Part shown: one piece after another, positions 33,309 to 41,537 of the stretch
Position numbering within the stretch: the first letter of the stretch is position 1
Layout: each line of letters opens with the position of its first letter
From: Sphaerotilus microaerophilus
GTDB taxonomy: Bacteria > Pseudomonadota > Gammaproteobacteria > Burkholderiales > Burkholderiaceae_C
Assembly (NCBI RefSeq): GCF_023734135.1
Contig: NZ_AP025730.1
Span: 2,046,001 to 2,110,000, forward strand
Direction of reading: 5' to 3'
DNA: 64,000 bases
Notes under the pieces: model-generated
What the model was told of the DNA's origin: nothing
Database searches by the model: none
Seen by the model: the letters and a program-made list of their open reading frames with translations, nothing else
Position numbers and translations under genes: made by a program

Positions 33309-33600
33309 GTGGGGCGGCAGGGTGATGTGTGTTCTGGGTCTTAGCAAAAAAGCAAGACCTGACCCCGTTCTTCCCTGACCCCGTTCTTCCCTGGACGTTC
33401 TGGGGAGGGGGTGAATACGTACCTGGTGACTACACCAATTGGTCGTCGGGCTGGACTGGATGCCCTGGAGACCCGCATTGGCCGCTGCCTGGCGTCGATC
33501 GCCTTGTGCGCCGCGCTCGTGCCGGCACCGCTCGCAGTCGGCGGGAAATGAATTTCGCAGGGCCGACTAGTTATCAGGAGGTGTGAAGATGACCGACTTT
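33309..33600. other. Non-coding junction with decayed mobile-element-like sequence
   Basis: No gene is supported here. A TTAGCAAAAAAGCAAGACC segment (33341-33359) runs into two tandem copies of TGACCCCGTTCTTCCC (33360-33375 and 33376-33391). The motif GCAAGACCTGACCCCGTT resembles the ends of REP-associated transposase (IS200-like) insertions common in betaproteobacteria. Near the right end a strong ATCAGGAGGTGTGAAG ribosome site precedes an ATG (33589) whose frame stops after 10 codons at 33621, running into the 3' end of the immunity gene. It reads as a truncated gene start. Confidence 0.5.
33360..33391. repeat. Tandem 16-bp direct repeat
   Basis: Two exact head-to-tail copies of TGACCCCGTTCTTCCC, in the low-GC junction left of the immunity gene. 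Confidence 0.8.
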
Positions 33601-34254
33601 TCAGATTGCCAGTGTCCTTAGCCATCGATTTCGGCGAAAGTCGACGTTATCAATGGCTGACTGAACCAGCGATGACGCTTCGCCTGGATCGTACGGACGT
33701 GACGGATCGAGCAACTCTCGCGGTATTGGACCACCATCTTCGTTGTCCGCGTCACGCTCGCAGTGCAGCAGCAGGCGCTCAACAACCACGTTCCGCCATG
33801 TCAGGAAGGTTGTGGTATTTCCGAGTACATGCATAGCGATGCTGGCAGCGAACGCTCCGTTCTGTGCTGGAGAACCAAACTCGGCCAAGATGATGGTGTT
33901 GAGGACCGTCATCAAACACAGGTTGACCGGACCTCGGATCGGACCTTTCCATTCGTTGTCTTCCGTCTCGGTAGGCACTGCGTCTCGAAATCCGAAGACG
34001 TATACCCAAAACGCTTCGAGGTACTCAACGCTTTCTGCCAGATGATCCCCGGGAGGCAACGCGCCCACCACCCACTCAGCACAACCTAGGGAAAATGCCG
34101 TGATGGCGCAGTTCGAAGTGCGCGTCAACTTGGCCTTCAGTTCCGGATCGGGCAGAGCGATCTTGGCGTACGGATCCCAGTCGTCCCAGCGGTCGCTGGA
34201 CAAAGGCCGTACACGCCCAAATCTGTGTACATACGGCGGAAATTCGTAGCTCAT
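33601..34254 (-). CDS. Probable immunity protein for the DUF4150 deaminase toxin
   Basis: A 217-residue protein with no recognised family. It begins MSYEFPPYVHRFGRVRPLSS and carries helical segments such as AESVEYLEAFWVYVFGF, LCLMTVLNTIILAEFGSPAQ and VVVERLLLHCERDADNEDG. GGAG lies 8 bases before the ATG at 34254, 13 bases after the toxin gene stop. Position directly 3' of a toxin gene, absence of a signal peptide (matching a cytoplasmic toxin target) and visibly lower GC than the core T6SS genes all fit an immunity gene. Function is inferred from context only. Confidence 0.65.
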   Translation of the reverse strand: MSYEFPPYVHRFGRVRPLSSDRWDDWDPYAKIALPDPELKAKLTRTSNCAITAFSLGCAEWVVGALPPGDHLAESVEYLEAFWVYVFGFRDAVPTETEDNEWKGPIRGPVNLCLMTVLNTIILAEFGSPAQNGAFAASIAMHVLGNTTTFLTWRNVVVERLLLHCERDADNEDGGPIPRELLDPSRPYDPGEASSLVQSAIDNVDFRRNRWLRTLAI

Positions 34255-34267
34255 TATCGGTGCTCCG

Positions 34268-35158
34268 TTAAGGGCATTCAACCACATTCAGACCGGCTGC
34301 CTTCGCGCAATCTATCAGTGCACGGCAGTCGGGACATATTGGTTCCCCTACTACTTTCAGATACAAGGTTCCTGTCGGGGCTCCCGGAGCGGTCTGCTTG
34401 AAAATATCTTCGATAATCCTCGACTCGGCGTGCCCCTCCTTCGGTCTACCTTGTTTCGAATACCCGAATCCATTGGGATGATCTGGGCACTTTACATTCG
34501 AAGGCTGGCCCCGTTTGATTCCCCTTGAAAAGCCGCTGTATTTCCCGCCAATCACAATCTGAGAAGGACGTAAAGCACCTCCGCTGACTCCAATCGCAAT
34601 CGGAGCGATCATTTCGTTTGGGGCAGCGTGGTACTTCGCGCCCGCCACAACGTAGCTATCTTCCTTTACATGCTCTGGGAGTCTTTCGTTCGCCGCAGTT
34701 GCAGCACTCGTCGCTACATCGCACCCTGGAGGCATCGGCGCTATCGGGCTCTGTATGTTCCCCGACAAATCTGCCGCATTCTCATGATTCTGAAACTTCT
34801 TGTCCGTCAACCGGCAAGCATTGCTTCCATCCATCTTCACGTCGAAGGAATACAGGATCCACGTACTCTCCTTCATGAAGGTCGATGACTTGACGCCACC
34901 TGCCACGCCCGCGTTGTCGCCGTTGCTCAGGCTGAACTCGCTGCCCTTGGTGGCGATCATCATGCCGCCGTCGGCCTTGACCGTCGTGGTGCCCTTGTCC
35001 AGGGTGGCCGATTGGCTGATGTTGGGATAGGGAATCGGCACCGGCCCGCCCGGCGAGGGGGTCTTGCAGACGTCGGGGATGGTCGCGATAGAGATGCCGT
35101 TGCTGCCCTTGTGGACCAGCGAGTTTGCGACTCCGTTGACCTTAACGGTGACCGGCAT
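34268..35158 (-). CDS. T6SS effector: DUF4150 (PAAR-like) domain with C-terminal deaminase toxin
   Basis: A 296-residue protein. Residues ~1-120 are a DUF4150 PAAR-like tip domain (VCKTPSPGGPVPIPYPNISQ; TKGSEFSLSNGDNAGVAGGV). The C-terminal ~130 residues have cytidine-deaminase-like zinc motifs: His243-Ala-Glu245 in EGHAESRIIEDIF, and Cys275 and Cys278 in GEPICPDCRALID, 30 residues apart, as in bacterial toxin deaminases such as the DddA group. It would ride on the VgrG spike and deaminate nucleic acid in a rival cell. AGGAGAG precedes the ATG. The toxin half has markedly lower GC than the DUF4150 half, suggesting domain replacement. Confidence 0.82.
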   Translation of the reverse strand: MPVTVKVNGVANSLVHKGSNGISIATIPDVCKTPSPGGPVPIPYPNISQSATLDKGTTTVKADGGMMIATKGSEFSLSNGDNAGVAGGVKSSTFMKESTWILYSFDVKMDGSNACRLTDKKFQNHENAADLSGNIQSPIAPMPPGCDVATSAATAANERLPEHVKEDSYVVAGAKYHAAPNEMIAPIAIGVSGGALRPSQIVIGGKYSGFSRGIKRGQPSNVKCPDHPNGFGYSKQGRPKEGHAESRIIEDIFKQTAPGAPTGTLYLKVVGEPICPDCRALIDCAKAAGLNVVECP

Positions 35159-35160
35159 GG

Positions 35161-36228
35161 TCAGGCTCTCCTGGCCGCAGGCGTGGCGCAGGCCAACACG
35201 GCTGCCGCGCGCTCGCCCATCTCGGCGCTGGCCCATGCGAATGCGTAGGGGCCACGCGCATAGTGCTTCTGTGCCGCCGCGCAGGCAAGCACAAGGTGAA
35301 GGGGGCCGCTGGCTGCGGACACGTCGCCCCAAGTGTCTGCCGGTGCGATGAAGTCCGACGCGGACTCGAAGTGCTCCTTGGTCCGCAGTGCCGTGAACCC
35401 GAATTCGTCGGCACGGTACGGCTCACCGTTCATGTCGCAATAGATGTCGCTGACCTGGGCTCCAGGTGGCAGCGCCGCGAGTGCCTCTCGAAATGCCGCC
35501 GTCAGTCCTTCACCGATGCACACCGTTTCGGTCTTGATGCGCTTGGGCTCATGCGACGCACCCACTGCGAGCACGCGGGCCAGCGGTGGCAGGTCGAGCG
35601 AGGAGGCCATGCCCTCGCTCACCAGCAACAGGGCGCCCGCCCCTTCACCGGGGATGAAACCCCAGGCATTGTTCAGCGGTCCGGCGCCGTGCAACTGGTC
35701 GCACTGCTCCAGCCATTCCAGCGTTTCGGGCTCGATCCAGCTGTCGACACCGGCGACGATGCAACCGTCCAGGCCGCCGCTGCGCAGCTTGGCCGTGGCG
35801 GCCCGCAGGCCCAGCAGGCCTGCGGCGTGGCCGTTCTCGAACGCAGCGACACCCTGCAGCGCGCGGCCGTAGCGCTCACGGATTCGGGCGAGCAGATCGC
35901 TCGTCAGCGTCTCTGCCAGTCCCGGTCGGGCGCTTGGCAGACCGAGCGCCAGCGCCCAGCGCCGGGGATCCGTTGACCGCTCGCCCAGCGTCTCCAACGC
36001 CTCGTCGATGGCCGGGAAGAGCAGGGCTTCGAAACGGTCGGCACCCGTCACGCCAATGTCGATCCAGGGCGCGATCGCTGCGCGCATCGGCTCCCCCGCG
36101 GTGTCGATCATGTACGGGTGCTGCGTGAAGCCGCCGATGCCGGCTCGCACGGCTGCGGCGCTGGACCAAGCGGTTCGGCCCACCGGGGTGCAGGCGCCGA
36201 TGCCAACGATGTAGACCGCTTCGTCCAT
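35161..36228 (-). CDS. Ketosynthase/thiolase-fold protein of a T6SS effector cluster, catalytic residues missing
   Basis: A 355-residue protein with a beta-ketoacyl-synthase-like fold: VYIVGIGACTPVGRTAWSSA at the N terminus, AAGLLGLRAATAKLRSGG followed by DGCIVAGVDSW mid-protein, and GAGALLLVSE. Where active KS enzymes have the TACS nucleophile motif this has AAFENGHAAG with no Cys. The HGTGT and GHxxGA histidine motifs are replaced by CDMNGEPYRAD and GDVSAASGPLH. It is therefore probably a binding or chaperone protein. I chose the ATG at 36228, 7 bases after the DUF2169 stop; its own stop is 2 bases before the effector start. Confidence 0.78.
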   Translation of the reverse strand: MDEAVYIVGIGACTPVGRTAWSSAAAVRAGIGGFTQHPYMIDTAGEPMRAAIAPWIDIGVTGADRFEALLFPAIDEALETLGERSTDPRRWALALGLPSARPGLAETLTSDLLARIRERYGRALQGVAAFENGHAAGLLGLRAATAKLRSGGLDGCIVAGVDSWIEPETLEWLEQCDQLHGAGPLNNAWGFIPGEGAGALLLVSEGMASSLDLPPLARVLAVGASHEPKRIKTETVCIGEGLTAAFREALAALPPGAQVSDIYCDMNGEPYRADEFGFTALRTKEHFESASDFIAPADTWGDVSAASGPLHLVLACAAAQKHYARGPYAFAWASAEMGERAAAVLACATPAARRA

Positions 36229-36235
36229 CGGCCGC

Positions 36236-37288
36236 CTAGGCGAGCTCGAACTCGTCGTCTTCGACCACGGGCGCACCGGTGCTCAGGTCGGTCTTCAGTG
36301 AGATCACGGTGCGTTCGAGCTTCTGTACCTTGAAGTGGCACGGCAGCGCGCTGTGCCAGACCAGCGACACGCGTGGGAAATCCGGTTCCAGGATCACCGT
36401 GTGCAGGTTCTTGCGTTGATGGACCTCCCGGCTGCCGTCATAGAAGCGGGTCTCGAAGCCCAGGTACAGCTTGGGCAGCGTGAATCGCAGGTCCTGGCCG
36501 GGTGTCAAGCGCAGCAGCACCACCGGCTCGCCGCCGCGCAGCCACTGGGGGGCCTGCTGATCGGCCGGGGCGCTCTGGAAGTAGCGGTCGTCCAGATCCT
36601 CGGCCAGCAGAGGCTGGCGGGTCTTCATCCAGTGGTCGTCGTAGGTGCCGGCCAGGCCGACACGCGGCTGCCAGTGGCTGGCGATGACGCCGAAGCCGGC
36701 CGGTTCGGGCTGATCACGCCACGAGCCGATCAGCTCCTTGGGGTGCTCGACATTCGGCAATGGCGCGTCATCGGCATGGGCACTGGCGATGGCGTAGCCG
36801 GTCCCGACCGGATTGCGCCATTCCCAGTCCTTCTCGGGCGTCTTCGACTTGGTGTCGACGCCCCCGAAGGCGCGCTCGTAGACCAGCGGCATGCGCTCGA
36901 AGGGCTCGGGTTCCGTGGCGCCGAAGGGACCCCAACGCCGGTTGCCGAAGACACGCAGCACCTTCTGCACCGGGCCCACCTTGAAGCCGACATCGGTCTG
37001 GGTCACCGCGCGACCGGGCGGTGCACAGGCATGGCCGACGACGATCACGTCGGTGGTCTTCTTGGTCAGGACGAGGTCGGCGTCATATCGGATGCTGCTC
37101 TGACCGGGTTCGCCGTGGTGCTCGGGCAGGCGCAGGACGGGCGGCTGCACCTTGGAGACCTGGGTCGAGCCATCCGCCAGGATGTCGAAGGTCGCCTTCA
37201 CCGCCACCAGCCAGATTTCGGCGCCGTCGCGGTCACGCACCCAGCCGCGTTCGGCGGCGAAGGGGGTGCGGTTGTCGAGCATCCACAT
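36236..37288 (-). CDS. DUF2169 protein, probable T6SS effector adaptor
   Basis: A 350-residue DUF2169 protein. The N terminus MWMLDNRTPFAAERGWVRDR, then IWLVAVKATFDI, VYERAFGGVDTK and the long beta-rich remainder are typical. Such proteins are encoded beside DUF4150 effectors and have been described as adaptors that load the effector onto its VgrG. That fits here, since vgrG is upstream and the DUF4150 toxin is two genes downstream. It is predicted cytoplasmic. The ATG at 37288 follows the DUF6484 gene by 16 bases. Confidence 0.85.
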   Translation of the reverse strand: MWMLDNRTPFAAERGWVRDRDGAEIWLVAVKATFDILADGSTQVSKVQPPVLRLPEHHGEPGQSSIRYDADLVLTKKTTDVIVVGHACAPPGRAVTQTDVGFKVGPVQKVLRVFGNRRWGPFGATEPEPFERMPLVYERAFGGVDTKSKTPEKDWEWRNPVGTGYAIASAHADDAPLPNVEHPKELIGSWRDQPEPAGFGVIASHWQPRVGLAGTYDDHWMKTRQPLLAEDLDDRYFQSAPADQQAPQWLRGGEPVVLLRLTPGQDLRFTLPKLYLGFETRFYDGSREVHQRKNLHTVILEPDFPRVSLVWHSALPCHFKVQKLERTVISLKTDLSTGAPVVEDDEFELA

Positions 37289-37304
37289 GGCCGGGCCAGG
37301 TTCG

Positions 37305-37838
37305 TCAGTTGATGTCGATCGCCGCGCCCTTGATCTTGTTGTAGCCGGTGGACCGGCTCAAGATGTAGTTGCCGCGGATGATGACCTTGCCTGCACAGGT
37401 GAGCGTGATGCTGGCGTCACCGCACTTCAGGACGATTTCGCGCTCGGCCTCGATCACCTGGCGTTCACCATCGGCCTGGACCGAGGCTGGCATCGGTTTG
37501 GCGGCGGGCTCATCGAGAAGCGCGTTGGGCTCGATCACTCCCACGATCACCGGCTTGCCCGCGTCTGCGTTCTCGAAGATGACCAGCACCTCACGGCCGA
37601 GCATCGTGCGACGAAGGGGGACCGTGGTGCGCGCTGGCAGCAAGCCGCCTGGCGTGGCAGGGAGGGCTGCCACGACTGGCTGATCCAGGAGGTCAAAGCC
37701 ATGGAGTCGGCCGATCGCGGGTGCGAGCATGGCCTTGGCTTGGAGCGTGGTGGGCTGCTGCTGCAGCCGCTCGAAGGCGCTGGCTGCCGGCGACGGATCT
37801 GTCGTCAGGAGTTCGACGGGAACCTCGTTCGGCTTCAT
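37305..37838 (-). CDS. DUF6484-like protein following vgrG
   Basis: A 177-residue protein. The core IGRLHGFDLLDQPVVAALPA, then LPARTTVPLRRTMLGREVLV and FENADAGKPVIVGVIEP, is a VgrG-OB-like pattern I associate with DUF6484. The C terminus ITLTCAGKVIIRGNYILSRS matches the tail repeats that end many VgrG and DUF2345 domains. It probably extends or caps the spike, or serves in effector docking. It starts 10 bases after the vgrG stop. Confidence 0.72.
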   Translation of the reverse strand: MKPNEVPVELLTTDPSPAASAFERLQQQPTTLQAKAMLAPAIGRLHGFDLLDQPVVAALPATPGGLLPARTTVPLRRTMLGREVLVIFENADAGKPVIVGVIEPNALLDEPAAKPMPASVQADGERQVIEAEREIVLKCGDASITLTCAGKVIIRGNYILSRSTGYNKIKGAAIDIN

Positions 37839-37848
37839 CTCACGGCCC

Positions 37849-40104
37849 TCAATTCACCCCGACCTTGCTGCCCTTGATCACCACATCCCCGCTCGCCTTC
37901 ACGTTGATCTTTCCCGAGCCGTCGAGCGTGATGTCCTTGCCCTTGATGGTGATCGTGCCGTCCTTCTTCATCGTGATGCTGGCGCTGCCGGTCTTGATGG
38001 TGACGGAGTCGCCGGCGTCGATGACGAGGTTCTTGCCGACCTTGAGGGCGTCGTCGTTGGTGACCGAGGCGCTGCGGCCCTTGCCCACGCTGGTGGACTG
38101 GTCGCCGCCGACCTGGATGCTGCGGTTGGAGCCGACGTTGGTGCTCTGATTGGCGCCGATGTCGTTGCTCTGGTTCGCACCGACGCTGGTGGACTGGTTG
38201 GCGCCCACGGTGATGGTCTGCGCTGCGCCCACCGCCACCACCTGCGCGGCGCCGATGGCGATTTCCTGCGCCGCGCCGATGGCGATCGACTCGTTGACGC
38301 CCACGGCGTGGGTGCGTTGCAGCGCCACGGTGGCGGTCTCGCTGGCGCCGACCGTGATGCTGCGGTTGGCGCCGATGCTGATCGTTTCGTTGGCGCCCAC
38401 CGACTCGGTCCGGTTCACCCCGATGGTGATGGTCTCGTTGCTACCGACCGACTCGGTGCGATCCACGCCAATCGTGATCGTCTCGTTGTTGCCCACCGTC
38501 TCGGTGCGGTCGTGCTTGACCTGCGTCGTCTCGTCGTGGTCGATGGTCTTGCTGCGGTCGTGGCCGACCCAGTGGGTTTCGTCGTTCTCGACCTCGATGT
38601 CCTGGTTCTTCTCGGCGTGGATCCAGAGTTGCTCCGCGCCGGACTTGTCCTCGAAGCGGATGGCGTTGGCCTTGTCGTAGGCGCCGCCCTTGCTGCTGCG
38701 CGTGAGGATGCCGCTCTGCGTGGCGTTGGCGGGCAGGTCCCAGGGCGGCATCTGCTCGGCGTTGTAGATGCGGCCGGTGATGAGCGGCTGGTCGGGGTCG
38801 CCTTCGAGGAAGTCGACCACCACCTCCTGGCCGATGCGGGGGATGTGGATGGCGCCGTAGTTCTTACCTGCCCAGGGGTGCGAGACGCGTACCCAGCAGG
38901 AGCTCTTCTCGTCCTTCTTGCCGTAGCGGTCCCAGTGGAACTGCACCTTCACGCGGCCGTATTTGTCGGTGAAGATCTCCTCGCCGCCGGGGCCGACCAC
39001 CAGGGCGGTCTGCGGGCCCTGCACGAAGGGCTTGGGGGTGCGGCGGCTGGGGCGGAACTGCTGCTCGGCCGGGATGGCGGAGAAGTCGCAATGGAAGCCG
39101 CCCGCGCTGGATCCGGACTGGTCGCCTTCCACCTGCGCGTGCACGCTCAGGCCGGTGATGAGGTACTTGGCGTTCTGGTCGTCGCGGGGGTGGTTGAGCA
39201 TCGAGACGGTGTGGCCCACCGCCAGGTTGTGGGCGTCACTGCTGCCGTGCAGCAGCTGGAACCGCGCCTGCATCTCGTCGACACGGTCCTCGGCCCACTG
39301 GCTGCCGTCGGCGCTCTGGACGTAGTCGCCCTGGAAGTCGAACAGCTCGTAGTCGGCCAGTTCGTGGCCGCGGGCCTTGGCGTTTTCCACCTGCAGGCTG
39401 GTGGAGGGGCGCTCGAAGTCGTAGCTGGTCAGCACCACCTTGCCGGTGCGGACCTCGCGGCTGAAGGTCCACTGGCTGATGATCGGCAGGCCGCTGGCGC
39501 GCTGGCCGCCGTTCTCGTAGTAGGGCAGGGCCTCGGGCGCGGGCACCGGGTCGTGGGCGCTGGCCGAATCCACCAGGATGAGCTTGTGTGCGCCGTCGCT
39601 GTGCTCGAAGTACCAGTAGATGCCCTCATGCTCCAGCAGCCGGGCGACGAAGTTGAAGTCGCTCTCGCGGTACTGCACGCAGTACACCCAGGGCTTGTAG
39701 CTGCGAAAGAGCTTGAACTCGAAGTCGGCGATGGCGTGGTCCTGGAACACCTTCTTGACGATGTCCGGCACCGTCTGTTCCTGGAAGATGCGGCAGTCCG
39801 ACGTGCGGGTGAGGAACCACAACCACGGGCGCACCGTGGCCTGCCAGCCGTGATACCGGCCGCGGCTGGAGCCCAGTCCGAAGCGGGTGACGTAGCCATG
39901 GAACGGGCGCGTGCCGCCTTCGGGCAGCGCCACCTTCACCAGCACCGGCTTGCCCAGCAGGGCCTCGGGCTTGAGGTCGGCCTTGGGGCTGAGCAGGCCC
40001 AATTGCATCTCGCCCAGCATGCTCAGCCCGGCCGTGACGCTCATCGACTCGAAGCGCAGCACGTCGTCGGGCAACGGGGAGCTCAGCGTGATGGGCGGGG
40101 GCAT
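37849..40104 (-). CDS. vgrG: VgrG (TssI) spike protein
   Basis: A 751-residue VgrG. The gp27-like part includes GWQATVRPWLWFLTRTSDCR, VQYRESDFNFVARLLEHEGI and YWYFEHSDG; the gp5 OB-fold region includes KYGRVKVQFHWDRYGKKDEK and the CWVRVSHPWAGKNYGAIHIP stretch. A long C-terminal needle follows, built of about 22 imperfect 8-residue repeats. No enzymatic C-terminal extension is present, so effectors attach non-covalently. A T6SS-type promoter box lies directly upstream, overlapping the end of the TPR-methyltransferase gene, so vgrG heads its own unit with DUF6484, DUF2169, the KS-like gene, the effector and the immunity gene. Confidence 0.95.
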   Translation of the reverse strand: MPPPITLSSPLPDDVLRFESMSVTAGLSMLGEMQLGLLSPKADLKPEALLGKPVLVKVALPEGGTRPFHGYVTRFGLGSSRGRYHGWQATVRPWLWFLTRTSDCRIFQEQTVPDIVKKVFQDHAIADFEFKLFRSYKPWVYCVQYRESDFNFVARLLEHEGIYWYFEHSDGAHKLILVDSASAHDPVPAPEALPYYENGGQRASGLPIISQWTFSREVRTGKVVLTSYDFERPSTSLQVENAKARGHELADYELFDFQGDYVQSADGSQWAEDRVDEMQARFQLLHGSSDAHNLAVGHTVSMLNHPRDDQNAKYLITGLSVHAQVEGDQSGSSAGGFHCDFSAIPAEQQFRPSRRTPKPFVQGPQTALVVGPGGEEIFTDKYGRVKVQFHWDRYGKKDEKSSCWVRVSHPWAGKNYGAIHIPRIGQEVVVDFLEGDPDQPLITGRIYNAEQMPPWDLPANATQSGILTRSSKGGAYDKANAIRFEDKSGAEQLWIHAEKNQDIEVENDETHWVGHDRSKTIDHDETTQVKHDRTETVGNNETITIGVDRTESVGSNETITIGVNRTESVGANETISIGANRSITVGASETATVALQRTHAVGVNESIAIGAAQEIAIGAAQVVAVGAAQTITVGANQSTSVGANQSNDIGANQSTNVGSNRSIQVGGDQSTSVGKGRSASVTNDDALKVGKNLVIDAGDSVTIKTGSASITMKKDGTITIKGKDITLDGSGKINVKASGDVVIKGSKVGVN
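38047..38574 (-). repeat. 24-bp repeats encoding the VgrG needle octads
   Basis: About 22 imperfect 24-base units, each coding for an octad of the form xxVGxNxS/T (for example ESVGSNET, ITIGVNRT, TSVGANQS). This is the beta-helix spike shaft of VgrG. Such coding repeats are prone to copy-number change. Confidence 0.8.
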
Positions 40105-40139
40105 GAGGCGGGCGGGCGGCGTTGACAGCGTTCAGGTGG

Positions 40140-40182
40140 ACGATAGGCAGGCACCGCCGCGCTGGGCAGCGACGAAAGTCAC
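40140..40182 (-). promoter_or_regulatory. T6SS-type promoter box upstream of vgrG
   Basis: On the - strand: GTGACTTTCG (40182-40173), 27 bases, TATCGT (40145-40140), 35 bases before the vgrG ATG. The left half overlaps the stop codon of the upstream TPR-methyltransferase gene. Confidence 0.68.
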
Positions 40183-41537
40183 TTTCCGGGCTGCGCGAGG
40201 GTGACGACCCAGCCGGACACGGGCTGCCCCGCCTCCTGCCGCAGGGTGTCGGCCCGGGCTGCGTGAAGCCTCAGGCCGGCCTGGGCCGCGCCGGTCTCCA
40301 GGTAGGCCAGGGTGTGGGCGTAGCGCCCGTTGGGCTGCAGCTGCCAGCCGGTGGCGTTGTCGAAGCCCAGCCGCTCGACGGTGAAGACGAAGTACCCGCC
40401 GGGCCGCAGCGCGCGCCGGGCGGCGGCCAGCACGGGCTGGAGGTCGCCGAAGTAGCAGAGCGTGTCGGCACAGACCAGCAGGTCGAACTGGCCGGGCTGC
40501 GTGTCCAGGTAGTACACCAGCTCGGCCTTGTGCAGCAGGTCGTAGACGCCGCGTGCCTTGGCCTGGCGCAGCATGCCCACCGAGAGGTCGCAGCCGGCCA
40601 GCCGGGCCGCCCAGGGGCGGATCAGCGGGCCGCACAGGCCCGTGCCGCAGCCCAGGTCGGCCACGTTGAGTTTGGCGGCGGCCTGGCCCGGTGGCTCGCC
40701 AAGCGCCTCGCGCACCGCCGTGGCGACCCGCTCCGGCGCGCGGTAGTGGAGCTGGCCCAGCTTGGCGTCGAAGCTGGCGGCGAAGTGGTCGAACAGCGTC
40801 TCGACGTAGGCATCGCTGGCCCGGCTGGGCGCGGGCGGCCCGCTCGCATCGCCCTGGGGTTGCGGAACGCCCTGGGCCGCCAGGCCCTGCAGGCAGGCCG
40901 CGTACTGGTGCTGCACCACGGGGTTGTCGGGCTCCTCGGCCAGCCAGTCGCGGTACAGCCGGGCGGCCTCGTCGAGCTGGCCGAGCACGATCAGGGCACG
41001 CAGCACCTGCTCGCGTGCCAGCAGTTGCCGCGGCCAGAGCAGGATGGCGCGGCTGTTGGCCTCCAGCCCTTCCCGCACACGGCCCTGCCCGAGCAGGATG
41101 AGCGAGAGGTTGTACCAGGCGTCCGGCAGGCCCGGATCGGCCTGCAGCGCCTGCAGGCAGGCCCCCTCCGCCTCGGCCCAGCGGCCCTGCCGGCGGTGCA
41201 GCGTGGCCAGGTTGTTGTGGGCCTGCGGCTGGGCGGCGTCCTGTGCCAGGCTGCGCTGGTAGGCCTGCGCAGCCTCCTCCAGCTCGCCGCACTCCAGCAG
41301 GATGTTGCCCAGGTTGTTCCAGATGCCTGCTGCCCCCGGCGCCTGCTCCAGCGCCTGCCGGATCAGCCGGATGCCTTCCAGGCTGCGGCCCTGGATGTGG
41401 CGCAGGACGCCGAGGTAGTGCAGCGCGTCGGGCTGCGCGGGCTCGGCCGCGAGCAGCGCCGTGAGTGCGGCCTCTGCGGCCGGCAACTGCTCGCTGCGCA
41501 GCAGGCGGACCGCCTCGGCCAGGGCCTGCTCACTCAT
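40179..41537 (-). CDS. TPR-repeat protein with C-terminal SAM methyltransferase domain
   Basis: A 452-residue protein. Residues ~1-215 are tandem TPRs (ALHYLGVLRHIQG, IWNNLGNILLECGELEEAAQ, AHNNLATLHRRQGRWAEAEG, DAWYNLSLILLGQGRV). Residues ~240-450 are a class I methyltransferase with SAM motif NVADLGCGTGLCGPLIRP, LAGCDLSVGMLRQAKA and FDLLVCADTLCYFGDL. It is cytoplasmic. Its start overlaps the stop of the giant caspase-TpsA gene by 8 bases, so expression is coupled. It may modify or chaperone the exoprotein before export, or act in a separate methylation step. The substrate is not evident. Confidence 0.85.
   Translation of the reverse strand: MSEQALAEAVRLLRSEQLPAAEAALTALLAAEPAQPDALHYLGVLRHIQGRSLEGIRLIRQALEQAPGAAGIWNNLGNILLECGELEEAAQAYQRSLAQDAAQPQAHNNLATLHRRQGRWAEAEGACLQALQADPGLPDAWYNLSLILLGQGRVREGLEANSRAILLWPRQLLAREQVLRALIVLGQLDEAARLYRDWLAEEPDNPVVQHQYAACLQGLAAQGVPQPQGDASGPPAPSRASDAYVETLFDHFAASFDAKLGQLHYRAPERVATAVREALGEPPGQAAAKLNVADLGCGTGLCGPLIRPWAARLAGCDLSVGMLRQAKARGVYDLLHKAELVYYLDTQPGQFDLLVCADTLCYFGDLQPVLAAARRALRPGGYFVFTVERLGFDNATGWQLQPNGRYAHTLAYLETGAAQAGLRLHAARADTLRQEAGQPVSGWVVTLAQPGK

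Noticed and set aside
33633..33644. CGAAAGTCGAC near the end of the immunity gene
   Set aside because: It deviates at the conserved TCA, lies in coding sequence and has no unit downstream.
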